Shown: positions 18,792 to 27,504 of the stretch, one piece after another
Numbering within the stretch: position 1 is the first letter of the stretch
Layout: the number at the start of each line of letters is the position of its first letter
Origin: Rhodopseudomonas pseudopalustris
GTDB taxonomy: Bacteria; Pseudomonadota; Alphaproteobacteria; Rhizobiales; Xanthobacteraceae
NCBI RefSeq assembly: GCF_900110435.1
Contig: NZ_FODT01000001.1
Location: 496,001 to 560,000 of the forward strand
Length of the DNA: 64,000 nucleotides
Reading direction: 5' to 3'
Notes under the pieces: model-generated
The model's input: only the letters and a program-made list of their open reading frames with translations
Databases searched by the model: none
Told to the model about the DNA's origin: nothing
Program-made: the position numbers and the translations under genes

Positions 18792-19622
18792 CTATTCGCC
18801 GGTCTGGATCAATGATCCGTGCCGGCGCGCGCTGTTCAGCATCACCAGGAAGCTGATGAAGGCGGCGGCGAACAGCACTGCGTTGAGCCCCAGCGACCAC
18901 AGCATCAGGTCGACGCGGAACTGATGCTCCATCAGCAGCGCGCGCATCCCCTCGAACACATAGGTCGGCGGCAGCGTCCAGGCGACCAGTTGCAGCCAAT
19001 GCGGCAGCACCGACACCGGATAGTACACGCAAGCGAGCGGCATCACGCCGAACATCAGCGTCCAGACGATGCTCTCGGCGCCGAGCCCGTTGCGCAGCAC
19101 CAGCCCCGATACGAAGATGCCGAGCGCCCAGCTGGTGAAGATCAGGTTGCAGAAGAATGCAATCAACGGAAGCCCGAAGCCGAGCAGATTGAAATCGAAG
19201 AAGATCATCGCCAGCAGCGTCATCGGCACGATGCCGATCGCCAGCCGGATCAGGCTCATGATCATCAGCGACGCCAGGAATTCGATCGGCTTCAGCGGGC
19301 TCATCATCAGGTTGCCGAGGTTGCGCGCCCACATCTCCTCGAGGAACGAGATCGAAAAGCCGAGCTGACCGCGGAACAGGATGTCCCACAGGATCACCGC
19401 GCCGATCAGCGTGCCGCCGGCGCGGGCGAAGAACCCGGCGTTCTGCGCGATGTAGCTCTGCAGAAATCCCCAGGTGATGATCTGCAGCGCCGGCCAGTAC
19501 ACAAGTTCCAGCAACCGCGGCCACGACGACAGCAGCAGGTACCAATAGCGCAACACCATCGCTTCGATCCGGTGCCAGGCGATGCCGTGACCGAGTTCGA
19601 GGCTGTTGATCAGGCTTCTCAT
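18792..19622 (-). CDS. ABC-2 type transporter permease
   Basis: Six-helix inner-membrane permease (276 residues) that pairs with the ATPase encoded just upstream. The ABC-2 family is seen in helices LLELVYWPALQIITWGFLQ, the amphipathic link EEMWARNLGNLMMSPLKPIE, and the VYYPVSVLPHWLQLVAWTLPP connection before the last loop. The start ATG 19622 overlaps the ATPase stop (ATGA), so the two are translationally coupled. Export substrate could be a polysaccharide, lipid or drug; sequence does not tell. Confidence 0.9.
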   Translation of the reverse strand: MRSLINSLELGHGIAWHRIEAMVLRYWYLLLSSWPRLLELVYWPALQIITWGFLQSYIAQNAGFFARAGGTLIGAVILWDILFRGQLGFSISFLEEMWARNLGNLMMSPLKPIEFLASLMIMSLIRLAIGIVPMTLLAMIFFDFNLLGFGLPLIAFFCNLIFTSWALGIFVSGLVLRNGLGAESIVWTLMFGVMPLACVYYPVSVLPHWLQLVAWTLPPTYVFEGMRALLMEHQFRVDLMLWSLGLNAVLFAAAFISFLVMLNSARRHGSLIQTGE

Positions 19623-20413
19623 CGGCCGCTCCCGGCGGCGCGGCCGCGGGCGACGTCGAGAAACACCTCTTCGAGCGTCGCGCGGTTGTAGCGCGCCATG
19701 ATCGCCGAGGGGCTGTCGTCGTCCTCGATCCGGCCGCGCTTCATGATGATCACGCGGTCGCACAGCCGCTCGACCTCGAGCATATTGTGCGAGGCGAGCA
19801 GGATCGAGGCGCCGTGCTGCTTGCGATAGGTTTCGAGATGCGAGCGGATCCAGTCGGCGGTGTCGGGATCGAGCGAGGCGGTCGGCTCGTCGAGCAGCAG
19901 CAGTTCGGGACGGTTGATCAGCGCCTTGGCCAGCGCGACGCGAGTCTTCTGCCCCGCCGAGAGCTTGCCGCTGGCGCGATCGAGGAATTCGCCGAGGTCG
20001 AGATCGGCGGCAAGTTCGGCGATCCGCCCGGGCAGATCCTTCACCGCATAGAGCTTGCCGAACACAATGAGATTCTGCCGCACCGTCAGCCGCGACGGCA
20101 TGTCGACGTAAGGGCTCTCGAAATTGATCCGGCCGAGCACATCGGCGCGACGTTCCGGCATCTCATGGCCGAGCACCCGGACGCGGCCCGAGCTCGGCAG
20201 CACCAGCCCCATGATCATGGATATCGTGGTGGTCTTGCCGGCGCCGTTGCCGCCGAGCAGCCCGGTGATGCTGGCGCGCGGGACGCGGAACGAGATATCG
20301 TCGACCGCGCGCGTGGTCTTGTAGACCTTGACCAGATGCGCGACTTCGATCGCCGCGGCGGCAGGCGCGTCGGTTGCGGGCGGTGCGGGCCTTGATGCGA
20401 TCTCGAGGGTCAT
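19619..20413 (-). CDS. ABC transporter ATP-binding protein (ABC-2 exporter)
   Basis: Soluble ATPase subunit, 264 residues, driving the partner permease. Walker A is GGNGAGKTTT, the signature is LSAGQKTRVALAKAL, Walker B is ELLLLDEPTASLDPD, and the switch His is in LLASHNMLE. The ABC-2/CcmA-like class fits the RAVDDISFRVPRASITGLLG opening. ATG 20413 is chosen because the long upstream frame would run into regS on the other strand. It is divergent from regS with only about 110 bp between starts, so the two promoters must be back-to-back. The 3' end overlaps the permease start by four bases. Confidence 0.93.
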   Translation of the reverse strand: MTLEIASRPAPPATDAPAAAAIEVAHLVKVYKTTRAVDDISFRVPRASITGLLGGNGAGKTTTISMIMGLVLPSSGRVRVLGHEMPERRADVLGRINFESPYVDMPSRLTVRQNLIVFGKLYAVKDLPGRIAELAADLDLGEFLDRASGKLSAGQKTRVALAKALINRPELLLLDEPTASLDPDTADWIRSHLETYRKQHGASILLASHNMLEVERLCDRVIIMKRGRIEDDDSPSAIMARYNRATLEEVFLDVARGRAAGSGR

Positions 20414-20522
20414 GACAGCGGCTTTTCTGACGATTGCGGCGGGACTGCGCAAGCCGTTGCGGCGGACGTCCGCGACCTCGGCGTGAATTGTGAACGCACG
20501 CGACGGCTTGTAGTGTCCATCC

Positions 20523-21845
20523 ATGTCCGACGATCAGAATTCTTCCGATTTCCGCCATCCGCGCCGCCACGTCCGGCTCGACACCATTCTCCGGCTGCGC
20601 TGGCTCGCGGCGCTGGGCCAGATCTCCGCGATCTTCATCGTCGCCCAGGGCCTCGAATTCGACTTCGCGGTGCTGCCCTGCCTCGCCATCGTCGCCGCCT
20701 CGGCGGTGGTCAATCTCGGGCTGCAGATCGCTTTCAATCCGATGCAGCGGATGGAACCGATCTATGCGGCGCTGCTGCTGGCGCTGAACATCGCCGAGCT
20801 CGCGGGCCTGCTGTATTTCACCGGCGGCCTGCAGAACCCGTTCGCGTTCCTGTTCCTCGGCCCGGTGCTGATCGCCGCCACCGCGCTGCCGACCCGGTTT
20901 ACGATTTCGCTCGGCATCCTCGCCGCCAGTTGCGCGGCGCTGCTCGGCTACGCCCACCAGCCGCTGCCCTGGGCCGGCGAAGAAGCGGTCCAGCTGCCGG
21001 AGATCTATTTGATCGGGGTCTGGCTCTCGATCCTGCTCGCGATCGGCGTCACCAGCGTCTACACCTTCCAGGTCACCGAAGAGGCGCGCAAGCTCGCCGA
21101 TGCGCTGTCGGCGACCGAGCTGGTGCTGGAACGCGAGCAGCATCTCACCCAGATCGACGGGATGGCCGCCGCCGCCGCGCACGAACTCGGCACGCCGCTG
21201 TCGACCATCTTCCTGATCTCGCGCGAACTCGAGAAGTCGGCGCCGCCGGAGATGGTCGGCGATCTGCGGACGTTGCGCGAACAGGCGCAGCGCTGCCGCG
21301 AAATCCTCGCCAAGATCTCGCACCTCAACGCCGCCGGCGCGCCGTTCGACCAGATGCCGCTCTCGACGCTGATCGAGGAGGCCGTGGCCCCGCACCGCGA
21401 TTTCGGCGTCGCGATCAAAATCCGCGTCGCGGTCTCCGGCGTCAGCGAGCCGGTGGTGATGCGCAACCCGGCGATCCTCTACGGAATCGGCAATATTCTG
21501 GAGAATGCGGTCGATTTCGCCCGCGAGACGGTCGAGGTGAACGCCTGGTGGAATGCCGACACCGTCCAGATCATGATCTCGGACGACGGCCCGGGCATCA
21601 AACCGGACCTCTTGAAGCGGATCGGCGAGCCCTATCTGTCCCGCCGCCGGCACCCCGACGACGCCCACACCGAACGGTCCGGGCTCGGCTTGGGCGTGTT
21701 CATCGCTCGTACGCTGCTGGAGCGGACCGGCGCCAAAGTGTCGTTTCGCAACAAGCTGTTTCCCGACCACGGCGCCGTGGTCCAGCTCACCTGGCCCCGC
21801 AACCGTTTCGAAAATTCGGAAATCCCCGCCGTCGCAGAGGCTTGA
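20523..21845 (+). CDS. regS: Redox-responsive sensor histidine kinase, RegB/PrrB/RegS family
   Basis: Membrane sensor of the RegBA/PrrBA/ActSR/RegSR global redox system, which in photosynthetic and rhizobial alphaproteobacteria controls photosynthesis, CO2 and nitrogen fixation and respiration genes. The 440 residues have about six membrane helices (25-185) with the heptapeptide GGLQNPF at 101-107, reported as quinone-binding in RegB. The H-box is GMAAAAAHELGTPLSTI with His220. Cys258 (RCREIL) is 38 residues later, matching the redox-active Cys265 of R. capsulatus RegB (His225). The catalytic end has DDGPGIKPD and LGLGVFIART. ATG 20523; no strong ribosome site. The cognate regulator gene follows after 102 bp. 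Confidence 0.94.
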   Translation: MSDDQNSSDFRHPRRHVRLDTILRLRWLAALGQISAIFIVAQGLEFDFAVLPCLAIVAASAVVNLGLQIAFNPMQRMEPIYAALLLALNIAELAGLLYFTGGLQNPFAFLFLGPVLIAATALPTRFTISLGILAASCAALLGYAHQPLPWAGEEAVQLPEIYLIGVWLSILLAIGVTSVYTFQVTEEARKLADALSATELVLEREQHLTQIDGMAAAAAHELGTPLSTIFLISRELEKSAPPEMVGDLRTLREQAQRCREILAKISHLNAAGAPFDQMPLSTLIEEAVAPHRDFGVAIKIRVAVSGVSEPVVMRNPAILYGIGNILENAVDFARETVEVNAWWNADTVQIMISDDGPGIKPDLLKRIGEPYLSRRRHPDDAHTERSGLGLGVFIARTLLERTGAKVSFRNKLFPDHGAVVQLTWPRNRFENSEIPAVAEA

Positions 21846-21947
21846 GGTCGGTTTGAGGGGCGCGCGGTCCGGTCGCAGGCCGCCCCCTTGGCAGCGCGGC
21901 GCCCGGTCGCCATATCTTACGCGTCGACGCTCAGGAGATCCCGCGCC

Positions 21948-22502
21948 GTGAACGCCATTCCCGAATTGAACGACTTGACCGATCGCTCGCTGCTGATCGT
22001 GGAGGACGACAAGCCGTTCCTCGAGCGGCTATCGCGGGCGATGGAGACCCGCGGCTTCGCCGTGACGTCCTGCGACAGCGTGTCCAGCGGCCTCGCCCAG
22101 ATCGGCAAGGCGGCCCCGGCCTTCGCGGTGGTCGATTTGCGGCTCGGCGACGGTAACGGCCTCGATGTGGTCTCGGCGCTGAAGCGCGAGCGCCCCGATG
22201 CGCGCGCCATCGTGCTGACCGGCTACGGCAACATCGCCACCGCGGTCACCGCGGTAAAGATGGGCGCGGTCGACTATCTGTCGAAGCCGGCGGATGCCGA
22301 CGACGTCGTCGCCGCCCTGCTGGCGAGCGGCACCGAGAAATCCGAACTGCCGAACAATCCGATGTCGGCCGACCGCGTGCGCTGGGAGCACATTCAGCGG
22401 ATCTACGAGATGTGCAACCGCAACGTCTCGGAAACCGCGCGCCGCCTCAACATGCACCGCCGCACCCTGCAGCGAATTCTGGCCAAGCGCGCGCCGCGCT
22501 GA
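21948..22502 (+). CDS. regR: Response regulator, RegA/PrrA/RegR family
   Basis: Cytoplasmic DNA-binding partner of the upstream kinase. The 184 residues equal the family's length. A receiver has acidic pocket VEDDKPF, phospho-acceptor Asp63 (VVDLRLGDGNGL), a conserved Thr in VLTGYGNIATAV and Lys in LSKPADADDV. A short linker leads to the Fis-type helix-turn-helix VSETARRLNMHRRTLQRILA that is nearly invariant in RegA homologues. The start is GTG 21948 with AGGAG ten bases upstream; it yields MNAIPELNDLTDRSLL. It sits directly after regS in the same direction; palindromic repeats begin 36 bp after the stop. Confidence 0.95.
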   Translation: MNAIPELNDLTDRSLLIVEDDKPFLERLSRAMETRGFAVTSCDSVSSGLAQIGKAAPAFAVVDLRLGDGNGLDVVSALKRERPDARAIVLTGYGNIATAVTAVKMGAVDYLSKPADADDVVAALLASGTEKSELPNNPMSADRVRWEHIQRIYEMCNRNVSETARRLNMHRRTLQRILAKRAPR

Positions 22503-22537
22503 GGCGATCGCTTCAACCTCTCCCCTGGCAGGGCGCA

Positions 22538-22670
22538 ACCTCTCCCGCTTGCGGGGAAGGTCGGATCGCGCCAGCGATCCGGGTGGGGGAAAGCATCTCC
22601 GAACAACGCCGGCTCACTGCTCGGGTCGCCCTCTCCCCAGCCCTCTCCCGCGAGCGGGAGAGGGGCGCGC
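22538..22670. repeat. REP-like palindrome pair (plus then minus orientation)
   Basis: The first arm, CTCTCCCGC-TT-GCGGGGAAGG, continues with a GGATCGC...GCGATCC inverted extension and a GGGTGGGGG tail. The second arm (22627-22670) is its mirror type, beginning CCCTCTCCCCAGCCCTCTCCCGC. It fills most of the gap between regR and mmcB, which converge on it. Confidence 0.8.
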
Positions 22671-22691
22671 GCTGCGGCGCTCGGAAATGCC

Positions 22692-23171
22692 TTACCCGTC
22701 CCCAAAACCCTGCGGATCGCTCAAACGGTTGAGCCGCTGCGCCGCGGCGAGCGCGAAGCGCAGCATCATCAGCTTGCGGGTCGGCGCGGGCAATTTGTGC
22801 TCGGGCGCCTCGCAATGCATGTGCGCGCCATAGCCGTCGGCGACGATCAGTCCGGTATCGGCGGGAAAGATCTCGCACGGCAGATCCTGCGTGAAGGCGA
22901 AGAACAGCCGGTCGCAATGCGCGCGATAGTCCGGCCATTTCTGATCCGCGCGAAGATCCTCCACCGACGATTTGATCTCGACGATCCAGATCTCGCCGCG
23001 CTCATTGAGCGCCACCAGATCGGCGCGGCGTCCCGACGGCAGCGGCAATTCGCTGACGCAGGCGAATCCCAGCGAGCGCAGCAGCCGGCTGGCGCCGCGC
23101 GCCACTTTCAGGGCGGTTTCCGACTGCCGCAGATCCGGCGGCAAAACCATGTGAACGGCATTCGATTCCAT
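22692..23171 (-). CDS. mmcB: MmcB-family DNA repair protein
   Basis: Predicted PD-(D/E)xK-fold nuclease-like protein of 159 residues. The active-site pattern is visible: ADLVALNERGEIWIVEIKSS gives the Asp and the Glu-x-Lys. The rest (RADQKWPDYRAHCDRLFFA, then FPADTGLIVADGYGAHM) matches the MmcB family, named for mitomycin C resistance in Caulobacter. The start ATG 23171 (MESNAVHMVL) is used; ATG 23180 is equally possible as ribosome sites are poor. No LexA-type box was recognised upstream. It converges on regR across a palindrome pair. Confidence 0.87.
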   Translation of the reverse strand: MESNAVHMVLPPDLRQSETALKVARGASRLLRSLGFACVSELPLPSGRRADLVALNERGEIWIVEIKSSVEDLRADQKWPDYRAHCDRLFFAFTQDLPCEIFPADTGLIVADGYGAHMHCEAPEHKLPAPTRKLMMLRFALAAAQRLNRLSDPQGFGDG

Positions 23172-23322
23172 CGCGACCAAGTCTAGCCGATTTCGACGCG
23201 GGTCCCCAAGCGGCTCCGCGCGCGAAATCCGGCCGCAGAATCATCGCCGCAAACGCCGCAATCGGCGACGCGCGGCGATGCCTTGAAACGCGGGCTCTGG
23301 CGGGGCAGTTGGAGACGATCGA

Positions 23323-24441
23323 ATGAAAAGCATCACAATGTTACGGGCGCTGGCCTTCGCGGCGCTGATCGCGCCGCTGGCGATCCCCTCCGCCGCGCGC
23401 GCGCGGCCGGCGGTCGAGGTCGCCTTCGTGCTCGACACCACCGGGTCGATGAGCGGATTGATCGAAGGCGCCAAGCGCAAGATCTGGTCGATCGCGACCG
23501 CGATCGTCGACAGCAATCCGGGCGCCGATATCCGGATGGGGCTGGTGGCGTATCGCGACATCGGCGACGACTACGTCACCCGCAACGTCGAGCTGACGCC
23601 TGATATTCAGGATCTCTACGCGCGGCTGCTCGAATTGCAGGCGCGCGGCGGCGGCGACTGGCCGGAGAGCGTCAACGAGGCGCTCGACGTCGCAGTCAAC
23701 AAGCTGCGCTGGAGCAAGGACGGCGACACCCGCCGCATCGTGTTCCTGGTCGGCGACGCGCCGCCGCATATGGACTACGCTCAGGACACCAAATATCCGA
23801 CCACGTTGTCGGTGGCGCGGCAGAAGGACATCATCGTCAACGCGGTGCAGGCGGGTGCTGCGCGCGACACCGAACGGGTGTGGCACGAGATCGCCGACGG
23901 CGGTCGCGGCCGCTACATCCCGATCCCGCAGGACGGCGGCCAGATCGTGGTGATCGAGACGCCCTACGACCAGGATATCATCATCCTGCAGAACCGGATC
24001 AATGGCACCGTGATCCCCTACGGCCCGGCGCCGTTGCAGAAGCGCACCGAGGAGCAGACCCGGCAATTGTCGAAGGTTGCAGCCGCAGCGCCGGCCGCGG
24101 CCTCCGACATGGCGAGCTACATCAACAAGCGGGCCCGCACCTCGTCGGAGGCCGTCACCGGCGGCGGCGATCTCGTCAGCGACGTGATGGCCGGGCGGCA
24201 GAAACTCGATCAGGTCAAGGACGAGGAACTGCCCGACAACCTGCGCGCCCTGCCGGCGGAGCAGCGCACCGCCAAAATCGAAGCTGAAATGAACCAACGC
24301 AAGGCGCTGAACGAGAAACTCGCCACGCTGGTGAAACAACGCGACGCCTATCTGTTTGCCCAGCGCGACAAGCAGCCCAAACAAGCCTCATCCTTCGACC
24401 GCGAAGTCGAAGCGACGCTGAAGGCGCAGCTGAAGCGGTAG
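23323..24441 (+). CDS. Secreted von Willebrand factor A domain protein
   Basis: Exported protein, 372 residues. A Sec signal peptide (about 1-27) is followed at once by a vWA domain with a MIDAS-like metal site: FVLDTTGSMSGLIEG (a DxTxS variant of DxSxS), a Thr/Asp region in VAYRDIGDDYVTR and IVFLVGDAPPHMD. The second half (250-372) is helical and charged, with heptad-like segments such as EEQTRQLSKVAA and AEMNQRKALNEKLATLVKQR. Binding partner unknown. The start is ATG 23323 with GGAG about nine bases upstream. Stands alone, followed by a GTCAT-type repeat. Confidence 0.88.
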   Translation: MKSITMLRALAFAALIAPLAIPSAARARPAVEVAFVLDTTGSMSGLIEGAKRKIWSIATAIVDSNPGADIRMGLVAYRDIGDDYVTRNVELTPDIQDLYARLLELQARGGGDWPESVNEALDVAVNKLRWSKDGDTRRIVFLVGDAPPHMDYAQDTKYPTTLSVARQKDIIVNAVQAGAARDTERVWHEIADGGRGRYIPIPQDGGQIVVIETPYDQDIIILQNRINGTVIPYGPAPLQKRTEEQTRQLSKVAAAAPAAASDMASYINKRARTSSEAVTGGGDLVSDVMAGRQKLDQVKDEELPDNLRALPAEQRTAKIEAEMNQRKALNEKLATLVKQRDAYLFAQRDKQPKQASSFDREVEATLKAQLKR

Positions 24442-24486
24442 CGCCGCCGGAGGCGCAGTGCACTGACCGCGCCTTCCTCAACCAAC

Positions 24487-24595
24487 GTCGTCCCCGCGAA
24501 AGCGGGGACCCAGTATCCCCGAGCGTCCGCGGCAGTTCACGACAGCTCCAACGGGCGCCCTGGATACTGGATCGCCCGGTCGAGCCGGGCGATGA
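24487..24595. repeat. GTC-bounded inverted intergenic element
   Basis: The outer hairpin GTCCCCGC-GAAA-GCGGGGAC lies at 24490-24509. A mirror pair, CCAGTATCC and GGATACTGG, lies inside, and a closing hairpin, ATCGCCCGG / CCGGGCGAT, at 24571-24593 ends in GATGAC. The architecture equals that of the elements at 40676 and 61644. Confidence 0.75.
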
Positions 24596-24659
24596 CGGGG
24601 GTGGAGTTTGTGGCCCCCGCGATTTTGACTTGGCCATTCCGGCAGGGCATTGTCGGGGC

Positions 24660-25328
24660 ATGAGCACGCAATCCGACACCAAAACCAAAGCCGGCGCGGC
24701 GATCATTCCGGTCACGCCGTTTCAGCAGAACTGCACATTGTTGTGGTGCGAGGCCACCCGCAAGGCGGTGGTGGTCGATCCCGGCGGAGACGTCCCGGAG
24801 ATTCTGGCTGCGATCGAGAAGACCGGCGTCAGCGTCGAGAAAATCTGGCTGACCCACGGTCATATCGATCACGTCGGCGGCGCCGCCGAACTGAGCGACG
24901 CTCTCGGGGTTCAGATCGAAGGTCCGCATCGGGACGACCTTTTCCTGCTGGAAAACGTCGTCAATAGCGGCCGCAGCTTCGGCATCGGCGGCGTCCGCGA
25001 CGTCACCCCGGATCGCTGGCTCGACCACGGCGACAGCGTCAGCGTCGGCGAACTGACTTTCCAGATTCTGCACTGCCCCGGCCATTCGCCGGGCAGCGTG
25101 GTGTTCTTCAACGATGCGATCCGGTTCGCGCTGGTCGGCGACGTGCTGTTCGCGGGCTCGGTCGGCCGCACCGACCTGCCCGGCGGCAACCATGCGACGC
25201 TGATCAGTTCGATCACCGACAGGCTGCTGCCGCTCGGCGACGACGTCGGCTTCATCTGCGGCCACGGCGCGGGCTCGAGCTTCGGTCAGGAACGCCTGAC
25301 CAATCCGTTCCTGAACGGCGCAATGTAA
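24660..25328 (+). CDS. MBL-fold metallo-hydrolase (glyoxalase II-like)
   Basis: Cytoplasmic metallo-beta-lactamase-fold hydrolase, 222 residues. The zinc site is complete: THGHIDHVGG, then HCPGHSPGSVVF, then VGDVLFAGSVGRTDLPGG and CGHGAGSSFGQE. It belongs to the YcbL/GloB2-like group of short glyoxalase II-related enzymes that open thioesters such as S-lactoylglutathione; whether that is its substrate here is inference. The start ATG 24660 follows GGGG closely; an upstream in-frame start (24630) lacks a site. A two-hairpin repeat copy follows 13 bp after the stop. Confidence 0.9.
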   Translation: MSTQSDTKTKAGAAIIPVTPFQQNCTLLWCEATRKAVVVDPGGDVPEILAAIEKTGVSVEKIWLTHGHIDHVGGAAELSDALGVQIEGPHRDDLFLLENVVNSGRSFGIGGVRDVTPDRWLDHGDSVSVGELTFQILHCPGHSPGSVVFFNDAIRFALVGDVLFAGSVGRTDLPGGNHATLISSITDRLLPLGDDVGFICGHGAGSSFGQERLTNPFLNGAM

Positions 25329-25341
25329 CGCCTCGGCGACG

Positions 25342-25444
25342 CTAGGCTTTTCCGGTTCTGATAGAATCAGAACCGGAGCTCTAACTTTCTGTTCTGACGC
25401 GTTTTCTTCACGCAAACCGGTACCCACTTCGCTCGAAGACGCTA
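25342..25444 (-). repeat. Two-hairpin intergenic element, copy C
   Basis: Reads in reverse orientation to copies A, B, D and E: first the CCGGTTCTGAT / ATCAGAACCGG hairpin, then GACGCGTTTTC and GAAGACGCT. It is well conserved, so a recent copy, between the MBL gene and the AraC promoter region. Confidence 0.85.
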
Positions 25445-25797
25445 TAGGCGTGATCGGCGCCTGGCGTCATCGGAGCTTGGCGTTCGCTCTCGGGTCTTTG
25501 CGACCTCTTCATAACAAATCAGTTCGCACCGCGAACCACTGCGCCATCCGAACCTTTGGTTCGCGGCTGCGGCTGCGTTTGTGACGTAGTCGACCTCGGC
25601 GCCAGACAGACAACCGCTCAGAACTGTGCAATTCAGCACAGATCAGGGCAATAGACGCCGGATGACGCCCGACATATCATCTGTTTCTGATATTTTATTA
25701 TCCAATGAGCTAAACGAATTATCAGTTCTGATCTGTTATCAGTTTCGACAACGTACGACAGATCCGAACGATCTTTCGGCAAGAGGCGGTAGTCGGG
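25445..25797 (+). promoter_or_regulatory. AT-rich upstream region of the AraC regulator with direct repeats
   Basis: 353 bp, no gene seen. From 25670 to 25750 base composition drops sharply to AT-rich, unlike the rest of the window. Two direct copies of TTATCAGTT lie at 25719-25727 and 25736-25744, 17 bp apart, with TTTCTGATATTTTATTATCC just before. The layout suits tandem AraC-type binding sites for autoregulation; this is inference. Confidence 0.4.
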
Positions 25798-26787
25798 ATG
25801 ACAGTCGAGCTCCTCAGCGAACCTCTCAGCGAATTCCGCGCATTGGATACGTCCGACCCTGTCGAGCTCGCGCAGGCGCTGTGGACGGTCTACGGCGTCC
25901 GCCATTTCGAAGCGCCCCCCGCGGGACACTTCCGCATCCGCGGTAATTTCATACAACTCCAGGACATCGCGCTCGGCTTCACCTCCGGCCACGCGCCCTT
26001 GACCGTCGACTTTCCCGAGGCCGATTTCGCGCGCTTGCAAATCGGGCTGGCGGGTCAAGCGAGCACCCGCAGCGCGGGCGTCACGACGGCGGTCGACAGC
26101 CGGCAGGGCTGCATCACCTCGCCGGGGCGCACGGCCCGCACCGAGTTCGGCGAGACCTACGAGCAGCTGCTGCTCCGGGTGAAGAATGGCGCGCTCGAGC
26201 GCAAGCTCAGCGCCCTGCTCGGCACCAAGCCGAAGCGCACGATCGAATTCGAGCCGGCGGCGACCAACGATTTGCCACAGGCGGCCAATCTGCGCCGCAT
26301 GATCGCGTTCGTAAGCAGCCAGATCAATTCGCCGTCGGCGCCGTTGCCGGCCCTGGTCCTCGCCGAATTGCAGGACGCCATTACGCTGCTGTTGCTGTCC
26401 ACCTACCGGCATAATTTCAGCCGATTCCTCGAAGCTGACTCGCCAACCGCCGCGCCAAAACATGTTCGCAAGATCGAGGAGTACATCGAGGCGAACTGGA
26501 TGAAGCCGATCACCATCGAAACCTTGGTCGATCTCACCGGTATCAGCGCGCGCGGCGTCTTCAAGACGTTCCAGCGCAATCGCGGCTATTCGCCGATGGC
26601 TTTCGCCAAGCAGGTTCGGCTGCAACACGCCCGCGCAATGCTGACCCAGGGGCGAACGCAAACCACCGTGACGGCTGCCGCCTTCGCCTGCGGCTTCGCC
26701 AATCTCGGCCACTTCGCCAAGGACTATCGCGAATTGTTCGGAGAGCGCCCCTCGGAAACGCTCGGGCGATCCAGCACGTCGCTCTGA
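25798..26787 (+). CDS. AraC-family transcriptional regulator
   Basis: Cytoplasmic transcription factor of 329 residues. Residues about 1-200 resemble the AraC-binding-like sensing domain of the AraC/ToxT type. Residues 225-325 form the double helix-turn-helix: VRKIEEYIEANWMKPITIE, LVDLTGISARGVFKTFQRNR, then VTAAAFACGFANLGHFAKDY and ELFGERPSETL, all diagnostic. ATG 25798 is used, with no clear ribosome site. It lies downstream of an AT-rich region with direct repeats and converges with a DUF1236 gene. The effector and target genes are unknown; no obvious catabolic operon is next to it. Confidence 0.9.
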   Translation: MTVELLSEPLSEFRALDTSDPVELAQALWTVYGVRHFEAPPAGHFRIRGNFIQLQDIALGFTSGHAPLTVDFPEADFARLQIGLAGQASTRSAGVTTAVDSRQGCITSPGRTARTEFGETYEQLLLRVKNGALERKLSALLGTKPKRTIEFEPAATNDLPQAANLRRMIAFVSSQINSPSAPLPALVLAELQDAITLLLLSTYRHNFSRFLEADSPTAAPKHVRKIEEYIEANWMKPITIETLVDLTGISARGVFKTFQRNRGYSPMAFAKQVRLQHARAMLTQGRTQTTVTAAAFACGFANLGHFAKDYRELFGERPSETLGRSSTSL

Positions 26788-26817
26788 CGTGACATCGGTA
26801 TCGGCCGGCAAGACGAA

Positions 26818-26844
26818 GCGGGCCGCCCGATAGGGGCGACCCGC
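26818..26844. terminator. Candidate shared terminator between convergent genes
   Basis: GCGGGCCGCCC and GGGCGACCCGC form an imperfect 11-bp stem with a short loop, between the ends of the AraC gene (26787) and the DUF1236 gene (26895). No T-run on either strand, so efficiency is uncertain. Confidence 0.4.
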
Positions 26845-26894
26845 GCGCTTGGTCGATATCGTCGTCAGGCTTTACGCGGTGACGCGACGATCCG

Positions 26895-27314
26895 TTACTC
26901 GATGATCTCGACGATTCGACGGGTGCGCGGCTCGACCAGAACGGTGCGGCCGTTGACCACCGTGTAGCGATAATCGCGCGCTGCGCTGAACTGATCCGGA
27001 ACCTCGTAGTACGTCACGCCGTCGGCAGGCAACACGGCGCCGACGCGAACGTCTTCGCGATAGGAGTAGGACGGACGGCGCTGATCGACCACATAGCTGC
27101 GGAAGCGCGGACGATCGTCGACGCCGAGGATGCCGGCGACTCCGCCAACGACACCGCCGATGGTAGCCCCGACGACCGCACCGACCGGACCGGCCGCGCG
27201 CTCGCCCTCACGCGCGCCGCGCTCGACGCCACCCGGGACGCCCTGGGCGTTGACGATTGAAGGCGTGGCAAGTGACAGAACGACGACAGCGGCGCCGGCA
27301 AAACGATTCATCAT
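26895..27314 (-). CDS. DUF1236 domain-containing exported protein
   Basis: Small envelope protein, 139 residues. A signal peptide at 1-23 ends near VNAQG. A Gly/Val-rich segment (GAVVGATIGGVVGGVAGIL, about 47-65) could be a second hydrophobic or glycine-zipper stretch. The C-terminus is the DUF1236 module, ending RYTVVNGRTVLVEPRTRRIV; VLPADGVTYYEVP precedes it. DUF1236 proteins are common and often multicopy in Rhizobiales, of unknown function. The first ATG (27314) has GGAG seven bases upstream. Confidence 0.9.
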   Translation of the reverse strand: MMNRFAGAAVVVLSLATPSIVNAQGVPGGVERGAREGERAAGPVGAVVGATIGGVVGGVAGILGVDDRPRFRSYVVDQRRPSYSYREDVRVGAVLPADGVTYYEVPDQFSAARDYRYTVVNGRTVLVEPRTRRIVEIIE

Positions 27315-27504
27315 GATTAAACTCCAATTCGGGAAAGGTGCATGACAAGTCGCCGCGGGGGAATCAGTTCCGCCGAAGAGGCAGCCCCCGATCTCGCAGC
27401 TCCGATGAATGGAGTTTCAACTGTCGACGCCTTCGAGCACGCGGTAGCCCTGATCCGCACCGTTCCGACGGAAACTCCGCCGCTGCCGCCGTTCGGAACC
27501 GTCG

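Noticed and set aside
22538-22670. Regular palindromes considered as a CRISPR array or tRNA-like sequence.
   Set aside because: Only two arms in mirror orientation, no regular spacers, and the same arm recurs alone or in pairs across the window; typical REP-like structure.
25342-25444. Two-hairpin element considered as a plain rho-independent terminator.
   Set aside because: The hairpin lacks a T-run in both directions, and more than 100 bp of conserved sequence around it argues for a repeat element; it could still help termination.
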